Part shown: in pieces, positions 24,188-35,304 of the stretch
Position numbering within the stretch: the stretch's first letter is position 1
Layout: the number at the start of each line of letters is the position of its first letter
Translations under genes and position numbers: made by a program
Assembly: GCA_031308135.1 (NCBI GenBank)
Contig: JAHLJT010008756.1
Coordinates: 102,855,271 to 102,919,270 of the forward strand
Length of the DNA: 64,000 nucleotides
Direction: 5' to 3'
Origin: Acheta domesticus
Taxonomy: Eukaryota; Arthropoda; Insecta; Orthoptera; Gryllidae
The notes under the pieces: model-generated
Databases searched by the model: none
Seen by the model: only the letters and a program-made list of their open reading frames with translations
What the model was told of the DNA's origin: nothing

Positions 24188-25135
24188 ACGGTAGTGTGCG
24201 CCAACTGGGAAAATGACAAAAGGCAAACGCCATTTCATCACTTCTTGGAGGCAATTGAAAGGCAGCCAAACGAGGGTACAGAATCTATCAACAAAATCAA
24301 TATTAAATCTCGCGGGCACCCAAAAATGAGACAATCATAAGGGGCGCCCGCAGGAACAATTCCAAACAAACATCTGGGGACAGCATCACGGATGAGCTCC
24401 ACACTGGAGCAGGCCGTCAAACTGAAGAAGCCACACGAGTCCTGTAGGTGTTCTCAAGCAAACTGCGCAGGCAAAGATTGAGCTCAGCTCCCTTCAGGAG
24501 GCGCTTTGAACTTTGAACTTTAAATTCATTAAGTGTAGAGGAGTTTGTTGAATAAGAATCTTAGGTTAAATTAGTAAGTACTTTATAGATATAATTAGAT
24601 TTTAGACCTTAATAATAGTCTCGCGAAACTATAAACACAACTTTTAATAGGTAACTTAAATGATTGTAGAACTTCTCGGTAAATGAAAGCCGGGGACAAA
24701 AAATCTGAAGGAAGCGTATGTATGAGAGCGAGAGCGCAGGCTAAATCTTCACAATCAGACAATTCTAAGACGATCCGCTTCACAAAATCATTGCCGTGCC
24801 TGTCAATATATGGACAATAACATTGGCCATACATGTATCAAAGTGCGCCAAGACGATCCGGCTATTGTAGCTGAAATTGAAAAACTGCGGTAGGAAGAAG
24901 CTGATTCCGCCTTAACAGCATGCCAGCAACTCAGCATTACTTCACACACTGAGAGCTGCAACGCCAAAACCGGTGAGTTTGTTCTTGACATAAGCAAAAA
25001 AGGGGCGCATTTATCTGGTGTCCCCTTTTCGCCCCTGATACCCCCCACATCACCCACAAGCTAGTCGGACGCGCCCCTCCCAACAGTCAGAGGCCTTTCC
25101 AGTAGAATGAACTCCGCCGAGACCACCCCAGAAAA

Positions 25136-26554
25136 ATGAGTGACCAAACAAAATCAGATGAAAATTCTCAACCCAACTCAGAAAACCAAAACGTAGGACT
25201 GGACTGCGCGGGGGTAGCATCCCCCCTGACCGAGGAGGAACGTGAGCAGAGCTGGGAGAGAGTCAAAAAAGCTTTTAACCCCAAACGTTGACCAGCACTC
25301 AGGCTTGGCTCCATCAAAACGCATTGCCTCTCAGCAATCGGTATCAGATATTACATCCGGAGCAATTCGCTCCGAGAGCGCCCCAAATCTTGCCTACCCA
25401 AACCGCCCCTCTGCCCGCCGGTATCCCTGCCGCAACAAAATGCTGGCGCCCCTGCAATTCGCCCCTGAGAGGCAGTCGGAGAAATATATATTCAGATGCC
25501 TGTAGACACTCAGGCTATCCTCAGTATCTTGAAACCCAAATTAACAATGGTACTGCGAGCAGTGTGACCCCAGCATTCTTTACTCTTAATCCAGCTTCTA
25601 TAAAAGATCATGCCACCAGCATTCAAGAATTAGAAACAATGAAAAATCTAAAAGAACATGCCCGCACTTTTTCCGCCGTTTTACAGAAGGATGACGGCAT
25701 AGGTTAGAAATTCGCAGCCTCCGTGGCGGCGCAGACGTTAACACAAGACAGAAATAGAGGCGCGCGGAGTAATAGCACACTATGTATCAGAAATGGAAAG
25801 AGCGCGCGTAAGCAAATCCAAAGAAAAAATCTTCGACTTTATTTAGTAAAATTCAACTTTTCCCCTAATTTCAAAAATTAAAAACCTCCCCGCGCTGCTC
25901 AACCCTTACATTAGCTGGGAGGAACACAAGGGTGCTCAACGTACACCTCATTGCAGCCGGTGTCAGATGTGGGGGCACTCCCACAGTGCCGCCGCAACCC
26001 AGTATGCCTATTCTGTGGAAATGGTCAAAGCTTTGATGACTGCCCGAGGGGCGTCCAATCTAAATGTGCAAACTGTGGCGACACGCACGTCGCCAGATAC
26101 GGCGAATGTCCCGCTCTTCACGCGTGCAAAGATGCGTGTGCCCACAACTCCAAAGTGCAAAACAATCACGTGGCGCTGCCCTTTTTCCTTCTCCAGTTGC
26201 CCTGGAGAGGCGGGAACTTATTCAATTATTGAGATTTACATGTTTACTCCAGCCGATTAGGCTTGTGGAGTTGCGTTGTTCGTACAGCGGGTGGAATTTC
26301 CATGTCTGCCAGGATTGGCTGAAATAGACCTCACTCTTCTTACTCCCCCAGACACTGGATTAGCCGACGCGACAGCCGGCCGGCCAATAGCAACATCCAC
26401 TCAAAATATGCCCATTTCAAACTCTTCCTCCTCAGGTCTCGGTGAGTTATGTGAACTGATTAAACTTTTAGAAGGCACTGAAATTAAAAATTTAATTTTA
26501 CTTATTAAAAATGCTATCCAAATTCCGAAAACCCCAGGTGATATTTTCACGTAG
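25136..26554 (+). pseudogene. LINE ORF1 (gag-like, CCHC zinc knuckles), frameshifted
   Basis: RNA-binding ORF1 protein of a jockey-clade LINE. The likely start is ATG at 25136 (MSDQTKSDENSQPN). The frame stops near 25290 and continues in shifted frames. The knuckle region begins CSRCQMWGHSHS (about 25955), then after a frameshift reads CLFCGNGQSFDDCP and CANCGDTHVARYGECP. That is the usual array of three zinc knuckles, though the first has lost its last Cys. The last part (26276-26554) carries LLKGTEIKNLI-like text typical of the ORF1 end. Several frameshifts make it inactive. Confidence 0.75.
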
Positions 26555-26583
26555 CTTGCACCACTAACTGAAAAAGCCTTTCC

Positions 26584-26895
26584 ATGAATAATTTACTAAA
26601 AATAGTCTACTGGAACGCAAATGGAGGGCTAAATAAAAAGAAGGGTGAAATTCCACAATTCATCTCTGACTATTCCCCCCGCTTACTACTCATACAGGAA
26701 TGTCACCTTTTGCCAAATGATAAATTCTCACTTCAAAATTTTATCATTTATAGAAATGATCGTGAAGGCCCAAACAGCGGCGCTGGCATATTAATAGCTA
26801 TTAGACGTACCATCTCACATACGCACCTAGTTAGGCCGCCTCTCGCTGGTATAGAGGCAACAGCAGTGGAAATTGAAAATGTCGATAAAATTTAA
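26584..26895 (+). pseudogene. LINE endonuclease, N-terminal fragment
   Basis: Starts MNNLLKIVYWNANGGLNKKK and reaches LLIQECHLLP, the Asn and Glu motifs of the apurinic-type endonuclease of jockey LINEs, then GAGILIAIRR. It stops at 26895, about 100 residues in, at the junction with repeat R. The GDFN and SDH motifs and all of the RT are missing. Just 30 bp downstream of ORF1, as expected for ORF2. Confidence 0.8.
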
Positions 26896-27640
26896 AGAAA
26901 AATTTTGGAGCAGTTTTTAAAAAAACGTTCGTAAATTTCAATTGTAAATTACGCAAAAGTACTATTTTTTCAAAAAATTGCACATGACCTTCTTAGAAAG
27001 CTAATTTTGTACAAAACTCTTTGTCTGAGGCGAAAAATCCATCTTCAATTTTGAATTTGTTTTTTAAATTTTCAAAAACCGAGCTATACCTGAAAATGGG
27101 ACTAGCACCATATTTTTTACCGTCACTTATTACATAAGTGAAAAAATTTAAAGAAAAAGTTTGGAGCGGTTTCTGTGAAAAATTGTACATTTTTTTACAA
27201 AGACCAGCATCATTCTCTTCAACATCCTTCGCACAATTCAACAACAAAATTAAATCAAAACATTTGGACAATTTTTTTAAAAAAATGTCCAAAGGGCTTA
27301 ATGTACCCCCAAAATCAAAATATCGATTTCAAATTCCAAGGGGCGCGACATCAGTCAGAATAATTGGGAAATATCAATTTTGGAGAAAATTGGCTGAACG
27401 GTTTAATCGCTAGCGTTGTGCACAGACTGACAGACACATTTTGTCGTCAATCGATTTTTCGGTATTAAGAACCAACAGAACATGGATTCTGGTTACAGCA
27501 CGTGTTACAGGATTTTTTTCTATATTTAGCAACTGGATTTATCCACTTTTTCGTTACCAGAGCCCGGCAATATGAATTTTTGTGTCGATAATTCGCCGTT
27601 TACCGGTGCACGATTATAATACTTTCTCTTCTTATGTTAG
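26896..27640. repeat. AT-rich repeat R (copy 1)
   Basis: Carries the recurrent phrase TTTAAAGAAAAA(A/G)TTTGGAGC at about 27147, the CAGACTGACAGACACA tract, TCGTCAATCGATTTTT, and the GAGCCCGGCAAT block near 27560. All recur at 35305-37692, and parts recur at 41568, 49795 and 51248. No coding frame. Confidence 0.65.
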
Positions 27641-27649
27641 TAAGGGCGA

Positions 27650-28110
27650 GAAAGTCACCGGGAGAGGTGACTCAGGGTATCAATTGATATCACTGCAGTG
27701 CCTCTGACCTGGAGATCCTAGGTTCGAATCCCGACAGTGACAGGGTTTTCGACACTATGTTACATTGTTAGGTCGGGTTCAGTCGCTTTCTGGAGGAGAC
27801 GTTAAGCTGCCGGCTGCTCTCATCGGTAGTTTTCCGTGGTTTCTCCTACCAATACCGATGAATGACGGAGCAGTACCCTAACACGCGATCTTCCCTTCCT
27901 CCCCCTTGTCCTATCTTCACCCCTTACTTACATATATACTTGCATGCATTACACTACCACACGTGCCGGGATACCGGTCGGGAGGTTAGAGCTTGTCCCG
28001 GCGCTGTGATGCCCCTAGAAACTGGTTGGGGAAAACCCTGCTAGCCAACGGTAGGTCGGCGCCAGATCTCACCATTGAGCGGGGGAAGATCACGTCAAGT
28101 AGTCACGTTA
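27650..28110 (+). mobile_element. tRNA-derived SINE, second family
   Basis: An exact polymerase III B box, GGTTCGAATCCCG, starts at 27721. An A-box-like GTGACTCAGG lies about 50 bases upstream. The body then reads CGTTAAGCTGCCGG and TTTTCCGTGGTTTCTCC, a style common in insect SINEs. The 3' end is not sharply defined. It differs from the SINE at 23141. Confidence 0.65.
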
Positions 28111-28524
28111 ATAGATTTTCATTCTGTCTTTTTTCCCTATTTTAGCTTCTGGTGCCTATTTTAGCCATTTGTCTTATTTTTGCCGTTTCCTGCCTATTAC
28201 ATAATCTTTAACATTTTTCTTCTGGTACTGATCTCTATTAAGTTAGATATATAATTGCAAGCCTGGATAGCACGAAGGCACGAACGTGTTTTATCTTATG
28301 TGGAACCAAGAGGCAATGTTAAAAATCTAAATACAAAATATGACACCAGTCAAGATATTTTTTCATTGACGCCAAGAGTCTTTGTTGTCGCTTACGAGGA
28401 ATCCTGTCTTACTTTTGAGTATCTTCTCCGTTCGAATTTGAGGCCAGCTCAGTCTATACATGGTACTGCCTACAACCCTTCTCAGCACAAATACAAGCTA
28501 GCTTCTCAGCATAAGTAGGAATTA

Positions 28525-28726
28525 TACTTCGGTTTTTCTTTCTTGGCGCACGGGGGTGTCATTAAAATGGAATATCTCACGATATTTCGCGTCGTTCTCC
28601 GTTGTGCCGCCAGGAGTCGCATGATCGCCAGTACTGCTCGATACAGTCGCTAGAACGACGCAAAATACCGTAAAATATTCCATTTTATTGACACCTCTCG
28701 TGCCCCAAGAAAGAAAAACAGAATTA
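28525..28726. mobile_element. Hairpin MITE, subfamily B (copy 2)
   Basis: Left end TACTTCGGTTTTTCTTTC then TTGGCGCACGG. The right arm is the complement with changes. TA flanks at 28523-28524 and 28727-28728. The inner stem matches the other hairpin MITEs. The arm after the centre is shortened by a deletion of roughly 20-30 bases. Confidence 0.75.
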
Positions 28727-28778
28727 TACTCTACAAACCACAGGAACAACATTCACGGTGTATCTGAAAGCGAGCTTA

Positions 28779-29011
28779 TAGTGCGATTTTTCTAACTCTG
28801 CCCCTCAAGCCCCTATAAACACGATGGAATATTACACGGAATTTCGCGTCTTTCTCCGTCATGCCGCTAGAAGTCACGTGATCGCAAGCACTGCTTGATA
28901 CGGTCGAGATCATGCGATATCTGGTGGCACGTCTGAGACAGTCGCGAAATACCGTGATATATTCCATCGTGAAGACGGGCCTTGAGAAGCAAAGTTAGAA
29001 AACACGCAGTG
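28779..29011. mobile_element. Hairpin MITE, subfamily A (copy 2)
   Basis: Left end TAGTGCGATTTTTCTAACTC and the shared inner stem ATTTCGCGTCTTTCTCCGTC. The right arm returns to ...GTTAGAAAACACGCAGT. The left TA is at 28777-28778; the right end is decayed. It sits only 52 bp from copy 2 of subfamily B, in front of a LINE remnant. Confidence 0.7.
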
Positions 29012-29390
29012 AAATTGCAGCAACAAGAAGCAATAAACAACATTCCATATCTCAGTCAGTTGTCTATAGAAACTGCCATGAAATTGTTTCCACAAAAAAT
29101 ACTCCCGGTAGCGACATACGGTTTAGAAATAATATATAGTTGTCTAGAAGCTTCTGTTACAAAACAAAATACCCCAAATTCTGTGTTGCACGTCATGAAA
29201 AATAGCAAGTCCAATTTTTCCAAAAAAAAAATAGTAATGGTAAAAGGTAATGAAGTGTACCAACAATGTCTCGTCAAAAACTGTTACGAGATCGTTGACA
29301 TCATTCACCTTAGGACGGTTATAATCGTGACCCGTTCCGAATTTATAGTAAATTTTTGGGCGCCAGGAACAGGTTACGTTAATTAAAACC
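29012..29390 (+). pseudogene. LINE RT C-terminal remnant
   Basis: The translated text LSIETAMKLFPQKILPVATY then GLEIIY matches the post-RT segment of several LINE polyproteins (usually ...ETALKLFD.KIAP...YG). The open frame from 28982 to 29386 starts in the MITE, so its beginning is not original. No catalytic residues are present. Confidence 0.55.
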
Positions 29391-30449
29391 AATACTTCCA
29401 CAGCTAATTTTAACAAATGTATAAATGTCCGGCTAGCTGGGTCAATGGGTCCCGTTATAGATAATCGCTATCTTCTAGATAGCCGATTACTTGATCTGCC
29501 AACTGTACAGTATGGCGAGGAATCTGAAAGTCAATAATTCTATATCTCTAACTACTTAACAATTGTGATAGTCCAAATGAAAATCTTTTCATTTCCAAAA
29601 GAAAAATTCAACAATTTATTTAACAATTTGACAATTGTTCTAGGTCATGACCTTTTTAAATAAAACTTTTGTACTGCAGTACTTATCTAACGTCTTGATC
29701 GACGACGGTCTGTAGTATCTTCCCACTTGAATGGAGATGATCCCAAGTCCAGCTTCTTTCTTCTAATCTTGCGACGCTGCCGACGCATCCAGCCCTCACT
29801 GCCTAGAATATTTACCGGTTCTTACTTGATATTCAGGGTTCCTAGTCTTCCCCAACTAGTGGTAAAATGTTAAAATCCAACACCGCAATATAAAAGAACT
29901 TTCCAAGTCCTACGCGAATTCACTTCTGGACATTAACTTTCAGAGTCCGAAAAAACTATTAAGTCTCACTCAAAACTTACAAGTCCCGCTTCACTAATAT
30001 TATACTCGCCAGCGATCTGTACTACTCGACGACCTCTATCAGAATGTCCTGTTCTCCGCCGTTTTCCGGCCTCAACGCTTCGGTATCCGTCCTTCGTTCC
30101 TCTTTTTTAAAACAAAACGACAAAATTTGACAGTCTATTCTCCCTTAGCCAATCCATCCATCTCTTATCAAACCAAGTAGCCACGCCCTCGACAGTCATT
30201 CCTTTTCAGACCAATCCCACATTCTTTTATATGTCTATCTAGCCAGCACCCCCACCTATTCAACGCCTGAGTGCAGTTTATTTACCTTGCCAACCACCAT
30301 ACCGGCGTTGCTAAGGCTGTATATCGCCATTTGCAGACCCTTTTATCCAACCCATTTACAGCAAATGTTATTAAAAAAATATATAATATTTTGGTATATC
30401 ACAGTAATGATATGTAATGGTAAAATAAATTTTCCTACTTGAAAATGAA
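29391..30449. other. No gene seen
   Basis: Unassigned sequence of mixed composition. No coding frame, no clear repeat structure. Confidence 0.4.
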
Positions 30450-30537
30450 AGGCCCGCAACAGACTACACCGAGGAATGTGTTTCCAGAAATGTGCGACGA
30501 GAAATGTGGAAAATCGAAACAAGGGACTCTTATGGAC
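30450..30537 (+). repeat. Partial extra copy of the arm sequence
   Basis: Begins GGCCCGCAACAGACTACACC and runs to GGGACTCTTATGGAC, almost identical to 30742-30828 in the left arm. The MITE at 30557 lies between the two copies. A more diverged copy of CGAGGAATGYGTT...GCGACGAGAAATGTGGAAA is at about 38290-38333. Confidence 0.7.
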
Positions 30538-31387
30538 AAAACAAACTTTATGTTTATGCTGCGATTTTTGTATCTCTGTCCTGATAGGATCAGCTATTGA
30601 CGGTTTCATCCAATCGGGAGCTTGAATTTCACCATAGTGACGTCACAGTCGCGAAATATACGCTCCTGATTGGATGACAGCAAAACAACTGATTTCTGTC
30701 AGGGGCAAAATTACGAAAATCACAGTAAAAATCGAAGTATAAGGCCCGCAACAGACTACACCGAGGAATGTGTTTCCAGCAATGTGCGACGAGAATCGAG
30801 GAAAATCGAAACAAGGGACTCTTATGGACCCCCACACACTTGAAAGTTTCTCCTCGTTCGCCTCTGCGGAGGCGAAAGAGTTCCTCGCTCGAGTCGGTCG
30901 GCGAGCGAGTTTTCTCGGTCACAATTCTACTCCTTCACTTGTTATACGACATTTAGGCGTTCGCTGCCGCAGGAAAACACCAAACTGCATAGAACTGAGT
31001 GAGGTTATAACATTTGACAGTAAAAGATGCGATAAACTACCAGTTTTTTGTTTTCTTGAAATTTCTCTTAAAACGGAAATGAACAAGTAAAAACTTGTAT
31101 GGAAGATATTCTTATTTGTGTGAAACCTGCTCATAATGAGTAATATAAAATTAAAAATTTTAAGCAAGAAACTTGAAAGGGTATTTTGAAAGAATTGAAT
31201 TAATTTATGACTTTTCTTAATTGGTATTTATGTAGTATTTGTGAATAAATTTATTAATTGTAAATTTTATGAATTATTTGATCATTCATTATTCAACCAA
31301 CAATGTAGTAAACCAAAGCGTGATAGAGATTACGGAGTTCAAGAAAATTTGCTGATGTACAACTTCTCCCTTATACGTCACTTAGGG
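30538..31387. repeat. Left arm of an 8.9-kb inverted repeat
   Basis: Matches the reverse complement of 38611-39470 along its whole length. In two compared stretches of about 100 and 115 bases I count one difference each. Composed of MITE C (30557-30739), then about 650 bp with no coding sequence I can support. The inner edge is near CTTATACGTCACTTA. The match extends about 17 bases outside the MITE (ACAAACTTT..GTTTA), so the duplicated block is larger than the MITE. Confidence 0.85.
30557..30739. mobile_element. MITE family C (left copy)
   Basis: 183 bp, TA flanks at 30555-30556 and 30740-30741. The ends TGCTGCGATTTTTGTA and the complement of TACTTCGATTTTTACT resemble the termini of hairpin families A and B. 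The interior is a different imperfect foldback containing CATCCAATCGGGAGCTT and GTGACGTCAC. Confidence 0.8.
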
Positions 31388-33279
31388 CCTTATTCATACT
31401 ATGCTCGCACTTTTTCTTGATCCCCCAGCTCCCTAGTTCTCGCTCAGCCCGGCACAGCACGGCTCAAATTTTTGAGCTCAAATATAAGTTAATGGGCGAA
31501 AACAAAATTGAATACTTCGGAGTAATGATATTAAGTAAATTGCAAGAAATAAAAATACAGAGTTCCAATGAGTCCTGTAATTTCATTAAAGAAGCTGTCA
31601 CGTTAAAATGGCTGATTTTGGAGTTAAATAACTAAATAAAATTCATTCGCCAGGCCGGTAACCCCAAATATTTCCATGTTTTTAATTTAATAAAATATAT
31701 TAATTACCGTGTAGCTTCCAAAGAACAGTTTGGGTCGGGGTTGAAAAGAAGAAAAAAATATATATAACTGAGCAAGAAGATTAACAAGATAAACAAAAGG
31801 AATCATGATGAATTGATGCCATCATAGAAAATTAGGTTCTAAAGGGAGGAAGGCTCGGACGTTGGTAGTAGGAAATGTTCTTGTTTTGGAAGACGATTTT
31901 TTAAGGTGAAATTAGGGAAAATACCAAAATGAAGATAGGGTTTGATATTGCGATGCAATTTTGAAAGTAAAGGCTCTCGTGAATACAGGAAATAATGTTA
32001 TGACAGTTTCTAAAAAGTTTTAAATGCAATGAAAGAAGAAATATAGTATTATAAGAAATACCAAAGCGGAAGTTGATTCTAAATAGCAAATGACAGGTTG
32101 ACGGTGGTAGGAGTTTGCAGGTGCTTCTGGAACTCATGGTGGGAAGAGTGACAATTCGGGCAACGGCTAGAGTCGTGAATAAATTCTGCCGATCCGCTCC
32201 ATTTAGAGCGAACTGTCTTAGAACGTAGAAAACGATCTTGGATGTGGGTAAAGAGGAAATTATGCTGCATGCCAACGAACCGAACAACGTTGCTGGGAAG
32301 TTGCATCTAATGAAGGGTCGGAGATAGAAGTAGCGTGATGCTGAAGGCGAAGGCTGCTCCGAAAACCATCTACCCGTCGCTGTGGTAAACGCTATAGAGG
32401 AAGAGAAAATCAACTGTTCGCTGAGGTTAAACAAGTTGGGAGAAGATTTTGTTGTCGAGTATTAACGAAACTGGTGATGAGAATAGCAGTTCGCATTGAA
32501 CAGATGAGCAGAAACTGTGAATATGAAATTGACCTGTATCATGAAAGTGCCAGTCGCAAGGGCGAAAATAAGTTGAGATGAGGCAGAATCATTATAGAGA
32601 AGATGACGACCGCGTCCGTGAACCCTTAACAATCGCGAAGAGGAATGCCAGAAAATTGACGCTACCGAAGACGCCCTGGAAAGTGTATTTTGACAGAAAA
32701 GTGGAGAGGGAGAGGAAATAGGAACATACAATTTTCGCAGTATAAAACTGTATGTGCGGGACGATACTCATGATTGAGTAGGATACATAAACGTCAGAAC
32801 TGTAAATATGTAAATAGTAGTAAGTAGTGTTTGTTATTTCATATTATTGATAAGGTATATGTAGATTTATATTTATATTTTTTTATTTATTCTTGTGTGG
32901 CTAATGTTACCACAATATGTTGAACATGAGAAATCGTAATACACGACCTCATGAAATGGGTATTATGATGTTGGCAAAGAGAAATATATATGTAATACTT
33001 TTAAGGCAGCAAGAAAGAAGACGGTGAAAGTGAAATTGTGTAGTGTGCAGCAGTGCAAGAAGGTGCGAAGATGGTGACAAGTTTATTTCCGGGGTAAAGA
33101 TAGTTCTTGTCATTTATTAAATGGATCATTGAATAAAATGACGCATAAGAGGAGGGATAGCTGTGATATACCAAATGCGGGAGGGCATTCGAAATTGAAT
33201 AATTTAAGGCTTTAATGCTAATTTAAATTGGAATTAGGCACCGTAGTAACAGGTTGCTAGGGAGGACACCGATGTTTAA
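31388..33279. other. No gene recognised
   Basis: Interior of the inverted repeat. A 177-codon open frame on the - strand (31901-32434) and neighbouring ones are stop-poor, but show no motif I know and low-complexity Ser/Phe-rich text. It may be a decayed gene or an accident of composition. Confidence 0.3.
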
Positions 33280-33287
33280 CATGTCAC

Positions 33288-34439
33288 CAGTGGCGTCTCC
33301 TGGCTAGTAGATGTGGGGATGCGATCATGATATTACAGATTGAACGCATAATTCCAAATATTTAAAGTCTGAGTCATTCTCCTTTACTCTGAAGTATTTT
33401 AGAAGTGTATGTTGCAAATTAGACACATTTTGAATCTTCCTTGAAAATCATCATTTTCTCATTGCATGCACTAACTTACATAAACAAAACAATAAAACTA
33501 AAAAAATAACCACAAAAAAGTACGGTAGATTTTAAGAACAGGGTTCGGCTCCTATTGACGCGCACGATTCGGTTCCGAACGTGTCATTCGCGGCGCCGCC
33601 ACAGTGTGCACACGGCCACGTGGCCAACGCACTTTCGTGTGGAATCGTGACGCTTCGCTACCCGTGTCCAAGTTGAGGACGAGGACGATGATTCTCTTTA
33701 ACATATCACCAACTGGGCAAAGCAGTCTATTTAACGCACATTCAGTACTAAACAGCATTTACGGTAGAACGCAGGACACACATGACGAACGAAATAACAT
33801 CGCGCGCACCGTTTCGAGTTCATGGATTGTCTCTGTCATACCATTTCCTTACATGATGGGAGTGATCTTGTTTTGTCAGGCCTGCTAACACACATCGAGT
33901 TACCCAGTTGTACTGAATCAGGTTGAAATGTGCTTAAGCATAGTTGGCAGACTTGCTTGACTTGTGGAGAAAGTCGTGCCGTCAGCCCCCCGCTCCCCGC
34001 TTCCGGTCACAATAGTGGCACGTGACTTCTGGGATTCCCAGGCGTGCTGCCGAACTGTGAGAGAGAGGAGGGCATCAGAGGAGGGGGTATGGAAGGTTAT
34101 TGGGAGGGGATACATGAACGCCAATGAGAAGACTTTGATGTGAGAAGCTATGTCACATCTCCGACAGTCGAAACCACGCATCTTGCACACAGCGCATGGC
34201 CGTGAGTTCAATGACCTCGCCTACGAAGTGAGGTCGTTCAAGGGATGTTTGTCGTCCCAACACATCCAGCGAGGGGACTAACGCCTATTCGACCGCGCAC
34301 GTAAATGGCGGGAGGGAATAGAGAAACAGAGGAAGATACTTAACAGAAGAAAATAAAATACTTTACTTAAAATATTTTTAAGTGATGGAAAACTAGGGGA
34401 TGTAACACATCACTCGCATACATTGAGCCTACGCCACTG
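33288..34439. mobile_element. Non-autonomous hAT with 8-bp TSD
   Basis: Starts CAGTGGCGTCTCC at 33288 and ends CTACGCCACTG at 34439, flanked on both sides by CATGTCAC (33280-33287 and 34440-34447). 1152 bp, no transposase. The terminal CAGTGGCGT is shared with the nested hAT at 19094. Confidence 0.9.
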
Positions 34440-34447
34440 CATGTCAC

Positions 34448-35304
34448 GATATTTGGTAAACGGGCACCGTAGTAACAGAGGTAAACAATTTCATGAGCTT
34501 GTGGATGTAATATAGAATCAGTCGAAAGATGCGTGTGTAAGAGTGCAAATTTCGCCCAAGAATGCACCTTGGTTAGAGGAGTGAATACCTAATAAGAATC
34601 CGTTGGTAAGGAATGTAAAACAGAATTTTTGACAGCAATGAACACTAGTTTTCCTAGATTGAAGAACGAAAAAAATAGTGAGTTGGAGCTCAGATCTCAG
34701 AGCGAGAGGATCATCTCCGAATTAGGGGGTGCGTGTTCGAGTTGAGACTTAGTAGATTTTTGTGGTCGAAAGTAGAGACTTGTAAAAATTCCGGAGATAC
34801 AGTTCGGGACTTTTAACTTTTTTCTTCCGCGAGTGAAAGTGGAACATAGAAACATTTTGGTGAAACCGTGCATTGACTTGGAGTATTTTCTTACTGATAG
34901 GGAGGAGCTTTTAAGAAAATTGCCAACTTTAATTAGTTTTCACCAGTGACGAAGGTGAAGCACCAAGCTAAATGAACTTGTAATTATTTTGCCGAACATG
35001 TGCTGATGGTGATGTGGGAAGCTAGTACATTATGTGAATGAGAGTGACTTCGTGGCGTGCCTGAAGATACAAGATAGAAGGCATCAAGACTGGTCGAAGG
35101 TGATGGTGTGGAGATACGTGGCGTCCGAGCGAAGCATCCAAGGATGCATCGGGAAGAGAGCTCAGGTTAACATTCGTACGAACAATTATTTTATTTCTCA
35201 TGGTCATGACCAAAGCTAATAATTTTCAAAGGATATTGTTTCGATTTAAATTAAGTCTTTAATTATAATAAATTCATACTGTTCTAGTGCGAAAGAAAGT
35301 ACAA
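34448..35304. other. No gene seen
   Basis: Unassigned sequence between the hAT and repeat R. GGGCACCGTAGTAACAG just right of the hAT echoes AGGCACCGTAGTAACAG just left of it (33236), so the hAT may sit between two copies of a short repeat. Confidence 0.4.

Larger units (their letters stand above)
24188..26895 (+). mobile_element. Jockey-type LINE, 5' half
   Basis: Contains a 5' UTR-like region (24188-25135), a broken gag-like ORF1 (25136-26554) and the beginning of ORF2. It ends abruptly at 26895 within the endonuclease, where AT-rich repeat R begins. No RT domain remains. Confidence 0.7.

Noticed and set aside
27650..27760. Possible tRNA gene because of an exact B box
   Set aside because: The acceptor stem does not pair and the A box is poor; a long non-tRNA body follows, so this is a SINE.
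30643..31090. Open frames in the inverted-repeat arms, repeated at 39000-39372
   Set aside because: They exist twice only because the arms are duplicated, and they include MITE C and mirrored frames. No motif or codon signal supports a protein.
31901..32434. 177-codon - strand open frame
   Set aside because: No known motif, Ser/Phe-rich, overlapping equally long frames, no splice or polyA context. Left as unassigned.
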